Origin: Vermamoeba vermiformis
Taxonomy: Eukaryota; Tubulinea; Echinamoebida
Reading direction: 5' to 3'
NCBI GenBank assembly: GCA_045837725.1
Contig: JBEWZL010000216.1
Span: 62,001 to 126,000 of the forward strand
Length of the DNA: 64,000 bases
The notes beneath the pieces were generated by a model. The model saw only the letters and a list, made by a program, of their open reading frames with translations. It ran no database searches and was not told the DNA's origin. Every line of letters begins with the position of its first letter. Within the stretch, counting starts at the first letter, position 1. The translations under genes were made by a program, and so were the position numbers. Positions 24,960-35,028 of the stretch are shown piece after piece.

Positions 24960-26827
24960 TTACTTCAATTGAGCAGCAGCAGCTAACAATCCTTTGCGAT
25001 GACCAGGCAATGTAATTTCCATCGTGTTCAGATCATCTTGATCCAACGCGGCAACGAGCTACAAAAAAACGGTTAGTAAATCTAATCTATTAAATATTGT
25101 AGTATTTTTTAAGTACATACGTTCAAATTATCGTATCCATTACTCAAAAATCGGTCAATGTAAGCTTCAAAACCTTTCTCTCGTAGCCAATCTGCAACCT
25201 CATCCGACTTCTTTCCTAAAAATTTCATCGATATTAATATAAATGCTCTTTTATCGTTATAAATATTATTAATATTCCTATAGAAGGGTCTTGAAGCGTT
25301 TTCTTACCGGATCTGCTTGACGGTGGTGATCGAGTTTGAACTTTCGGTTCTTCAACAGCTGGCAAGCTCTGTGGTATTTGTTGCATCTGCAAGCTCATTT
25401 GTTCTAATTTACGCTTCGCTATTTGAATTTTCTTCCATTCTTCTTCAATTTCAAGCTGATCTCGTTCATGTTTAACTTTGAGTTTTTCTTGCTCGATCTT
25501 GATCCGTTCTGACTCCATCATTCTGCGCTCATCAATTCGCTTAATCTCTTTGTTCATCTCATCTTGCACGTATTTCAAATCGCTATTCATCTTCGTTCTT
25601 TCTTCTTCGAGTTTTTTCTTTTCCGAATCTATTTTCTTCGCCAAATTTCGCAACAAATTGACCTATATAACATGCGCATTAGTAAAAATATCGTTATAAT
25701 AGCTTAAATAGCCGTAATTATTATCAATAAATAAGCTCACCGTTTCTTCAGGACGATTTTTTGATTCTTCTTTTAACTTTAGATGCGTTTGTTCCATTTG
25801 AACTTTGAGTTCTTCCATCTATTTAACGAGATCTTAGTACAAATAATAACGATACGATAACAATCCTATTACAAATTGACGCGAAGGTTCAAATACCGAT
25901 CAGTTCGATCCAAAAGGAAGATCGTGCGATTAAACAATAGAGGCTTGATTTAATATGAATTAAAATACGTACTTTTAATCGTTCTTGATGCATTTTAGCC
26001 ACGTCTTCTTGCAGCAATTTGAATTTCGCTTCCATTTGAAGTTTTTCCGTCTCGACCTTCTTAATGTATTCTAAGCGATAAAAAGCGATTATTAATAGCC
26101 CCATAAAAAATATGAACGTTATTAAATCGACTTATGGATGATAGACGTGCCTGCAAATTATTTGTAATTTTTTGGATTTTTTGGATCGGATCTTACCTTC
26201 AAATTGATTAACGGCAGTGTTGTATTTCACGTTAAATATTTTCCATAAGCTTTCCTCGCGAGATTTCGAATCAACGTCTTGTTGCTCCAATCTAGCAGTT
26301 AATTTCTGATTGATAACTTCGTCGATATTTTCTAAATTAACGCCCAAATTGTCTTTAATCCACGTAGTTATGTTCTTAGCATATGCTTCATTAGCGTCTA
26401 ATCGTTCTTTAACTTGATTGACTTCTTGGTCGATAAGTTCTAGAACAAAAAAGATCAGATCTTAGAAAAGTACGAAGATTTTTCGTCAATATCGCTACAC
26501 AGTTTAAATACGATTAATTTTATTATTAAAATTCATAATAAATTATTTGCTAACGATAGATCTTTCAGGAAATAATAAACCGTTATTTTTATCAACTGTT
26601 GTTGACACATCTCCCAAAATAACAGATAAATTCATTTAATCACCACTAATATTTAGCGTATTATTACCTTTCATTTTTTCCATGCCAGGTCTGAACGTAT
26701 TTTTGACCCATTCTGCAATATTATCAACTTTGACTTTCTGTTCGTCCACGTCTTTCTTGATCCCATTTACTTCTTTCGCTAAGACTTTTAATAGCTTAGT
26801 CTTCGATTCTGCTTTATCTGCTTCCAT
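24960..26827 (-). CDS. Coiled-coil protein with a C-terminal SAM domain
   Basis: Seven or so exons are joined by canonical splice sites. Nearly the whole protein is charged heptad-type coiled coil: starts MEADKAESKTKLLKVLAKE, with long segments such as KIDSEKKKLEEERTKMNSDL and ERIKIEQEKLKVKHERDQL (about 25640-25430). A Pro/Ser linker follows, then a SAM domain spread over the last exons: VADWLREKGFEAYIDRFLSN, LDQDDLNTMEITLPGHRKGL and the final helix ending AAAAQLK. SAM domains self-associate or pair with other SAM domains, and the coiled coil points to an oligomeric scaffold. It is tail-to-tail with SAM-headed NTPase B (about 220 bp between stops), so a link is possible but unproven. Confidence 0.8.
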
Positions 26828-27172
26828 TATTTCGGCCTGATTAATAACCGTTTGCGGTATTGCGCGCTAGTTTTCTAACAGAATGTTACGAAAAAACACA
26901 GCCAGATTTGATTAAAGAAATTTGAACAGATAGCAAATTCTTGCGTAGTAATAAACATCTATTCCTCATCCTTGAATCGGATGGTAAGTGTTCGGGTTTT
27001 GCGGGATGCGATCATGTTATGAGGTAGATTACAAAGGGAATAAGCGAAGCAAAGAAGCTTTCAAAAATAAATATGATGCTAATAAATCGTTATTTACGTA
27101 ACATAACATTTAAAGCTGGCGTTGCAATGAAATGGTAAGGTGAAATTCGTATTTTAGTCTTTTGAAACAGAA
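26828..27172. promoter_or_regulatory. Divergent intergenic region (shared promoter candidate)
   Basis: About 345 bp separates the start codons of the coiled-coil/SAM gene (minus) and the DUF2891 gene (plus). A splice-like ATG/GTAAGG just upstream of the plus gene (about 27132) could mark a 5' leader exon. No core promoter motif can be assigned. Confidence 0.3.
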
Positions 27173-28608
27173 ATGGACGAGAGCAAAGCAATATCACTGA
27201 AAGAGTTCATATTTTCAACCGTTAAATCACTATCGAGTGCGATTCTCAACAAGGATACCGACCACAAGATCTTTCACGGATGTTACGACTGGCATTCAGC
27301 TGTGCACGGACATTGGGCAATTTTACGGTAAATTTACCCCCGAATAGTTGTATATTTTAAGGAAATACCTGTGGCGTTGATAGATCTGTTCGCGAGAATT
27401 AGTTTTATTTTTGAAATAATTTTATAATTAAATCGGGTAGAATAGCATTAATGGGACTGAAACTAATAGTACTGTAGTATTTACAATTATAGGACAAATT
27501 TCGAATTTTTTTCTTCGCTAACAAACGACGAGAAATCTGAATTAGAAAAAGCGGCGGATCTCGTGGCTCAACGACTGTTTGACGATAAGAACGGCGCTAA
27601 TATTGATAAAGAAAATAAAACGTTATCGAAAAATCCTCAATTCGAATTTCCTTATGGAAGGTAAACGAAATAACTTGCCCGGATTTGACTAGATCCGAAC
27701 TTAATCGATATGATTTAGGTCTTGGCTCCTAAGACTAGCTATAGAATTTAAATCATATTGCAAAACAATTAGCAGCAGCAAATATAAGTAAGTTACGCAC
27801 CGCCTTATTAACAAAAATTTATCTGATCGACTTTGCGTCCAGAAAGTTAACCAATATGGCTAATGATGTCGCTCAAGCAATGCTAAAGCAATATAATGAC
27901 GTTGGTATCAGCGATATATTGGCTCCTGAATACGCGAATCCAAGTTGGGCGCTCGTACAAATGTTCGATTTTTTCAACGATAATAACCAGCCAGATCTAG
28001 CAGCAAAAGTTTCAGATTTGGTCAAAAAGTATTATTTAGGCGATATTATTCATAACAGAGCGTCATTTACATTCGATCATCGGCTCCCTTATTTCTTTTC
28101 AGGTACGGATGTGATCTTCAAAATTAAATTTTTCTTACAAGCATTAAATCGCTATAGGATTCGGAAATATGATTTACGTCGTATTAAAAACGCAAAATGA
28201 AGACGATATCAAAGCGTTTTTAAACAAATATAAGAAGGAATTGAACAGCGAGATCATGGCTCCAATTAAGTTACGTCAAAACTCGCAAATTCATCATTTT
28301 GGAACTAATTGGTCGAGAATATGGGCTATAAACGCTATTAAGAATGCCATCAATTCGCTACAACTTTCTGGTAAGAAAAGTCTCATTTTTTAAGATCGAT
28401 CCAGATCTGTTAATTCCTCTAACTATTTTGGCAAGATTTTAACGATTTAAATCCTATGCTCGATCAAGCACGAGATAAACATGCAGAAGAAGGCTTTAAA
28501 ATGCATCACTACTTTAGTGTAACGCCAACGCACGCTGGTTACTCGTCGTATTTAGTCTACGATCATTGGGTGCCTCAATTTGGTGTTTATGCGCTGACAA
28601 ATCTTTAA
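27173..28608 (+). CDS. DUF2891-family protein
   Basis: Recognised from the family signature HGCYDWHSAVHGHWAIL (about 27268-27320) and the downstream PYG..SWLLRLAIEF block, joined across introns (donor at about 27328, acceptor at about 27493; another intron around 27661-27718). Later blocks are LAPEYANPSWALVQMFDF and the C-terminal HYFSVTPTHAGYSSYLVYDH. DUF2891 proteins are mainly bacterial and of unknown function; the repeated His, Trp and Asp suggest an alpha/alpha-barrel enzyme of carbohydrate type, but this is inference. At least six introns and host-like composition show that the gene has been long resident. The start ATG follows an acceptor-like GAAACAG, so a non-coding leader exon is possible. 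Confidence 0.75.
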
Positions 28609-28811
28609 TTCTGATTATTAAATTGTAAATTAGCTAAATTACATAAGAGTATTTTGCTGCTTCAATTTTTTTAGGCGCTGCTAAAAGCAGATCTGCTAAG
28701 GTACGAATGTAATATAGAGTATAAGTAGTTGTTCTTGTTATATTCATAAGTAGAAGAATGCATTTTTCAAGGCAATTATGTTGGATCCGATTCGATCGTT
28801 GAGAATTTTTT

Positions 28812-30982
28812 TTATCGCAAAATTGCTGCAGCACCCATTGGGTGATACACTGTACAAACAATTACAGCCAAGAATATTACAAGCCGCAGATAAAATTCTT
28901 TCTCTGTGCGCCGTTCTTGTGACGAATTCGTGATTAGCCTTGCAAACGCCAAGTTGAGATTGACTAACGCGCTGATGATAAAATTCATTTTGAAAGTTTC
29001 CAGGAAAATTCCGGTCCTAATTGCCGATAAAACCACGTGCCAATCATTTGCCAGCAAAAATAAGCAGGTTGATGCTACGAATACGATATACGCTATATGT
29101 TTGTGATGGGGCGTATATGACCGATAATTATCGTGCATCATCAAGTACATAATCAAGCACATTAATATCACGATAAATTCTCCGTACGCGAGCAAATATT
29201 CTCCGTGCTGCAAAACTCCCCACGCGTAATAGCCAAATAAGGCAACTACCCAACATATCGTTGTCTTGTTTCGTCCTTTTGTGACGTATATAGCATCAAA
29301 TGATATGAATGTTGATAGGCCTAATATCGCAATTAAGCATAAATTAGCCACGGCCCATTTGATCGACTCGGTCAGTGCTTTGTTGACATAAGTTGACACA
29401 TCCACGTAAATGCACGGAAGTAATAGCATGTACATCAAGTAGAAGATGTCACTGTTGATAGGTAGAATGTCTATATTTAGAAAATATTAATCATTAGAAA
29501 GAATTTCGGCCTCCGAAAAACACGAGCAAGATCCAACGTAACAAATGAAACAAAAGACAAAATAATATTACCCAATGCTATGACGCGCATATTTAAGTCA
29601 AATAATATATATATGATAGTATAGTATCGATAAAAAGGGTTTTGGAAGATTCCTGGATCAAGGTAAAGAATTGAACTTACTGAAAAGTTGCCTCGACTCC
29701 CGGTCTATGCATCGATATTGATAAATTCGGGGTAATTTAGTCCATATTCTATTAATATACTGCAAATCAGCCAAAATTTCGACTGTTGAACCTTCTTTCC
29801 AAATCCACTCCGGTTTCATCGACGATATCGGGACTTGAATAAAAGACCCGCCCGAAGCAAATATCCAATGTGTATCAGTAAATCTATTCGTTACTACTCG
29901 CAATTTGGCCATATACCTATTCAAAGTCAGCATTAATTAACTTTCGTAAACAAATCCGACAATGACACGTGTCACGTAAAAACGATAGCAAAAAACAATG
30001 AAATGCTTTTGATTCAATTTCGTATATGAAATATATGTAATATAGCCATATTATCGATTATTACGTACTTTGTGGAGTTTCCAGGCTCGGTTCCGTTCAA
30101 ATTGGATCCGAGCGCATTTTTGATTGAAATTAAACTGCTCGGCAACGCATCTATTAATCTCTTGCCATGTTGTTTAGCAATATATTGATCTTGAATATGA
30201 AACTCTTCTTTATAATGGCCCTAATAGTTTAAAGGTGAATTGAATTCGCGTTACGAGTGACTTTTTCTATTTAAAGAAAATGACTTCAAAACGCGATGAA
30301 TCAATTACTTAATTGCAAAAGCATGTTGAATACGATTCTTAAGGCGCGTGTATTATATAAAGTTACTTACTGCATAAGGAAGCCAACTGATGCCGTTTTC
30401 GTCCAGATTTGCTTCGGGATCAACAAAATCGCTGCGTAATTCTTCGAGTGGAATATGACTGTCCAGTGAATAAAAGCCTCTATTATATGCATGAGTCGTT
30501 AGTTGAATTTTTCCGTAGTTCAGTCGTTTTTTCGAAACAAAAGTACACAATCTGACAGATGCAACTCGTCTCGAGGACTTACTCGTTAGCAAGCACCATA
30601 TCCTTGACGTATTTAGTCTCTAAAGTCTGTCTCCAGTATTTACTAACTGATTTGCATTTATAATACGACGGCAAGTCCAAAGATCCTAAAACATGCTCAA
30701 ACATTTCCTACAATTTATTATGATCAGTTTTATATTAAAAGGCGGTATAGTGAGTTAGTAGACCATCGTTTAATTAATTATTGAATTTGCGTATTTAAAA
30801 ATTTACGTCAAATAGTTTCTACGTGTTGGATTTACCATTGGCAGGGCTTGCTCAATGAATGCATTCGATGAGGTGGCATACCCTGATAGGCCTATCCTCC
30901 TCCTCCTTCCTTTAGCATAATGGTCGGCCAAATAGACAAATCCAGCCAATGTCAGAGAAAGAAAAAAGATTATCGTCCACAT
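28812..30982 (-). CDS. Membrane protein with F-box-like segment and several C-terminal passes
   Basis: Reading minus-strand exons in order: an N-terminal membrane helix (MWTIIFFLSLTLAGFVYLAD, about 30982-30925) with a basic flank KGRRRR; an F-box-like segment EMFEHVLGSLDLPSYYKCKS followed by VSKYWRQTL (about 30711-30600); a middle domain with SLDSHIPLEELRSDFVD and later WIWKEGSTVEILADLQYINR (about 29833-29774); then a large last exon (29440-28812) with five or six hydrophobic segments (for example NLCLIAILGLSTFI and FIVILMCLIMYLMM). The ATG at 30982 sits just after an acceptor-like site; an alternative ATG at 31012 would add ten residues. F-box plus multi-pass membrane protein is an odd combination. 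The family is not recognised. A TGACACGTGTCA palindrome lies in an intron (29963). Confidence 0.6.
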
Positions 30983-31718
30983 TGGTAGATCTGTTCCAAA
31001 AAAAGAATGCATGAAATATGTATAATCAAAATACGTTCGACATCACGTATTGTTTTCTATATCAGCGCAAGTTATGTTTCTGAAACTTGTGCAAAAAAAT
31101 CCAAAAGAGGTCTGCATCATTTTGACGCGATGACATTACTAAATTACTCCGTTGCAGAAACTTCTTAAGACTAGTAGTATTATATATTAATACGGACCTT
31201 ATCAGACCATCAATTAAAGGAAGTAAAGCACATCCGTAAGACGATTTTCAATCCTTAACTACGACAGATTACTAAGTCCGCTTAGCAACCATGATCAACC
31301 AATTAATATATGATCTTAGTCCTGTTAGAATGTGTTCTGAAGCAAAAGAAAGCCGCTGGCGTTGCAGAATCCGTGAGATATTTGATTCAAGAAATTTTTT
31401 GCTTTGGCAGCCGTAGAATTCACTAAGGTATATATATTTACATTGCCGAGCCATAATTATCTCGCGGACAAGATATTTTTTGCCATTTTCTGCAACGGCA
31501 GCTGTAATCTGCATCCGCCCGAAGAAAAAATTTACCGGGCACACCTCTTCATCTCCTAATGCTTCTTAGGCCAATATCATTACTTCCTAAGTACAGTGCA
31601 CAAGAATATTCGTTTAAAACGAGATCTGTGCTCGTGTTTCATTGCTGAGGCGCCTAAAATAAAATTTTTCCATCTGAGCCATTTGTCGTCCGTTGCAAAT
31701 ACAGAACACATCTTAAAT
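30983..31718. other. Divergent intergenic region upstream of mago nashi
   Basis: Some 700 bp between divergent genes. A minus-strand open frame of about 80 residues (near 31511-31272) begins MQITAAVAENGKKY; it has no recognisable similarity and is left unannotated. No repeats or RNA genes were seen. Confidence 0.35.
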
Positions 31719-32676
31719 ATGGCTGACGAAGAATTTTACGTGCGATATTAGTATGTGCTCGTTGATTTATCGTCGATTGCGAATCCAGATTTCGCTTTGC
31801 ATTTTCTAACTAGATTTGTTTAGTATTGGACACCGAGGAAAATACGGCCATGAATTTTTGGAATTTGAATTTCGTTCAAATGGCAAATTAAGATATGCTA
31901 ACAACTCGCACTATAAACATGAAGCGATCATCCGAAAAGAAGGCAAGAATCCAAAATAATTATTACGCATCCTCCAAAAATTATATAATAATGCGTGCAC
32001 GATAATATATCGTGTTATATTGATATTAATATTATTTTTAATTTTATTGGATGCTTTGTAAATAATTCTCGAATATTGACTAACTTTTCATTACCAAATC
32101 CAGTCTTCGTGAACGATGTTGTATTGCAAGAGCTCAAGAAAATCATTGACGATAGCACTATATTAAAGTACGCGTATCAATCAAACCGGCCACAAAGTTT
32201 TTATCAACAAAAGCGCATCAACCTTTCGCGCCAATCGCCAAACAAATTCATCGCTAGCCATTTTTACTAATCAAATCGAATATATAGGCAAGACGACGCT
32301 AAATGGCCTGAGCCTGATCGCGTTGGCAAACAAGAATTAGAAATTGTTTATGGCAACGAGCACATCTCCTTCAGCGTAAGTTACTTAAACCTTCTAAAAG
32401 ACCTATTTAGCATTCATATACAATTTATAATATTTTAAAATAATATTTACACGATTTATTACTATTAGACGTCGAAGATCGGTTCTTTGGTGGATGTTCA
32501 AGCCAGCGAAGATCCGGATGGTTTGCGCGTATTTCATTATTTGGTTCAAGATCTTAAGTGCTTTGTATTTTCATTGGTTTCATTGCACTTCAAGGTACGT
32601 TATTGTTATCTAAGGCCTATATACGAAAAAACTAACCGTTGTTGGTACGCAGATCCGACCCGTTCCTCCTCAGTAA
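31719..32676 (+). CDS. MAGOH: Mago nashi, exon junction complex core protein
   Basis: Short, extremely conserved protein that binds Y14/RBM8A and locks eIF4A3 on spliced mRNA. Blocks seen across five or six exons: [101 protein letters not shown] and [20 protein letters not shown], then a short final exon IRPVPPQ ending at 32676. These match Mago nashi nearly residue for residue; only the last few residues differ from the usual IKPI end. Length is family-typical (about 150 residues). It is nuclear, shuttling with mRNA. Confidence 0.95.
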
Positions 32677-32945
32677 ATTTTGTCGCCTCGTTAATACTAA
32701 TACGATAATATGGTCCTAAGTCCCGAGACCTAAACGAGAATACGTATAAATAGAGAAATACTTCCATTGTATCTTTTATAAATACTCACTTTAACCTACC
32801 CTCGAAATTTTGCAGATTCCAACGGAAAATTAACCAATTAGACAGTTCGACAAGGTTAAATGCCGTTTTAGACCTTTCATCAAGAGCAACAAGGAGAATG
32901 TCATGCCATTCATAAGGTACGTATTAATAACAAAACTTTATTTTT

Positions 32946-34015
32946 TTAAATTCCGCCATAAAAATAAATTGCAGAGAGTTGCGCAGTTACCACACCACAG
33001 CCGGCTATTTTTGATTGAGCAACCACATAGAAGCTCACGGGCACGTTTGGCGTTATTACTGGCCACCACCATTCCGTACAGATGTGGCCGTAAGATTCTC
33101 CGTCGGCAGATTCATAGACGCCAGATCGGCCGTAAGGAATTGCTCCCACAGATGCGTTGTTGAATCCAAAGGTGTACCCCTTCAAACCAGTCGCAGGAGA
33201 ATAGATGGTTCCACAAAATCGTGTTAGAATATTTCCGTAGTCAGGAGGTGTAACGGTAATATCAGCAACAATCGAAAAACCAATCGTTGTGATCGTAGTT
33301 CCAACTGGCGAAAAAAATTTGAAAGCTGCCCGCCCCGTTGGCATTGCCGCCAAATCAACCGTATTCTGAGACGAGATTGACAGCATTGTTCCGGCCAACG
33401 CAAGCGTTTGCAGCTCGTTCGTGTTGCTGTTGTCGCCGAGCGTCACCTGATTGCCTTGCGATAGTGACAGAGTGCCTGCGGAGTCCAACGATAGAGTCTG
33501 AAGCTCGTTCGTAGCGTTGTTATCACCGAGTGTGACTTGGTTGCCCTGGGAAATGGATAATCTTCCAGAAGAATCGAGCGACAACGTTTGAATTTCGTTC
33601 GTTGGGCTATTATCTCCGAGCTTAACTTGGTTTCCTTGCGAGATCGAGAGTGTTCCGGATGAATCCAAGGATAATGTTTGGATTTCATTAGTGACGCTGC
33701 TATCAGGAAGTTGCACGCTGTTTCCATTGCTAATTAATATCTCCTGTCCATTGCTGCTAAGAGCTAGTGTTTGCTTGCCGAGGTTGATCTCATCGCAGAT
33801 GTTGATCCCGCCGCAAGTTTTGACGACCGTCGGCGAATTGATGGTCAAGTAGTCGTCTCCATTTTCATTCTTAATTGTAAATTGATTCGAGCCACACTGT
33901 TGAGCTGCAGAAGAGATAATTAGCGAAGGATTGATGACATCGGTTTATTATTACCGTGAGCCATAAGCAGCCCCGAAAGGGCTATGCAGTAAATTAGAAT
34001 CATATTGAAAGACAT
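32946..34015 (-). CDS. Secreted protein with 30-residue tail-fibre-like beta repeats
   Basis: The first exon (34015-33955) encodes a signal peptide, MSFNMILIYCIALSGLLMAH; a 50-bp intron (33954-33905) follows, then one long exon. The middle holds a 30-residue repeat (90 bp) present about four times plus a degenerate first copy, with consensus NELQTLSLDSSGTLSISQGN followed by QVTLGDN. This unit resembles beta-helical or stalk repeats in phage tail fibres and in many bacterial surface proteins. The C-terminal 130 residues form a beta-rich globular head with three Cys and the piece HICTEWWWPVITP. Likely role: secreted or surface adhesin or lectin-like protein; this is inference. The intron and signal peptide show it works as a eukaryotic gene. 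Confidence 0.72.
33359..33730 (-). repeat. 90-bp tandem repeat encoding a 30-residue beta unit
   Basis: Four to five consecutive units within the secreted protein gene, each containing the codons for QTLSLDS, LSISQGN and VTLGDN. Units are similar but not identical at DNA level, so the array is not a very recent expansion. Confidence 0.75.
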
Positions 34016-35028
34016 CGGTTGTATTTAGTCGCGTTTGCAATATCCATTTGAGCTAAAGCCAAAAAGTTCCGGAACAATCGGTCAATTCGCCAGTTGAGCT
34101 GAATTCGCTTTTTATACCGAAGATTAAATAGCTAGAGCACGGAGGCCACTGCATCTAGTACAGTGTCGGGCACCTTATTGTAAGCAAGAATGTTTAGTTG
34201 AACAAAAAAAAGGAGTTTATCGTCAGATCAAACGTAGATTGCCTCCCATAAGAATGCAGCGTATCTCAATTCGTTCGATAAGCTCAATTTAGTCGACAAG
34301 CGAGCCCAGCGGTCTTTTCCTTAGAACTTTGTGTTGACTTGTAACTGCGAACACACATGAAACGAAAGCTACTTAGACATTGTCAGACGCACGAAGAAAA
34401 AGATAATAGCTCTATTCATTGTAGGAAAGGCTAAAATCACGCTTTACGTTGACCTTGGTGAAGGTAAATCATAATTTCGTATTATTAAATTTGAATTATA
34501 CTTACAGATTAACCTTCAGCTTAAATCTATCTACTATAACCTAATATATATTATTGTTGAATTTTAAAAATTATTTGTGCCAGATTTGGTCTCGCGCAGT
34601 TCGACTTGTTCGAGATGGCCAAACCAGATCCGCTACGCTATGACAAAGACCTTCCTCACTTCTCACCGAGTATTAAATGAAGACTACAGCAATGCACAAC
34701 GCAACGAACGGTACGTACCTGCATTTTTTATGCGCATCCAGCGAACCATTGTACTAACTCGGTCTACAATCCAGCTTGAGGATCAAGATAACGACAAAAT
34801 ATGGCAATGCACCAGTGGTAGTAGCACAAGAGGCTTTACGTGTTCAAGGTAAGCGACCGCATCTAGATCATGATAAAAAGCGCCACGAGAAAAATACTAC
34901 GTATCTCCTGCTCCGAGTTATAACGATACGAAATTTCGTATTTTTACAATGAAATGACTGAGGCGGAATAATAAGGAGTTACAAACGATTTATTTTCAAT
35001 AATTATACGTAAATAGTAGCAAGTATTA
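34016..35028 (+). other. Mostly intergenic; candidate exons of an unidentified gene at 34424-34851
   Basis: Three plus-strand segments join in one frame with good splice signals: about 34424-34464 (KAKITLYVDLGE), about 34585-34710 (starting DLVSRSSTCSRWPNQIRY) and about 34777-34850 (LRIKITTKYGNAPVVVAQEA). The last piece looks protein-like, but no start, stop or family could be set, and a second frame of the middle segment (MAKPDPLRYDKDLPHFSPSI) is also protein-like. The rest of this stretch shows nothing I recognise. Confidence 0.25.

Noticed and set aside
31272-31544. Minus-strand frame of about 90 codons between the F-box membrane gene and mago nashi
   Set aside because: No recognisable domain, start near its beginning is not ATG, and splice context is lacking; too weak to annotate.
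32946-34015. Integrated phage or virus copy
   Set aside because: Only the repeat unit is tail-fibre-like; the gene has a signal peptide and a spliceosomal intron, and no other viral gene lies nearby.
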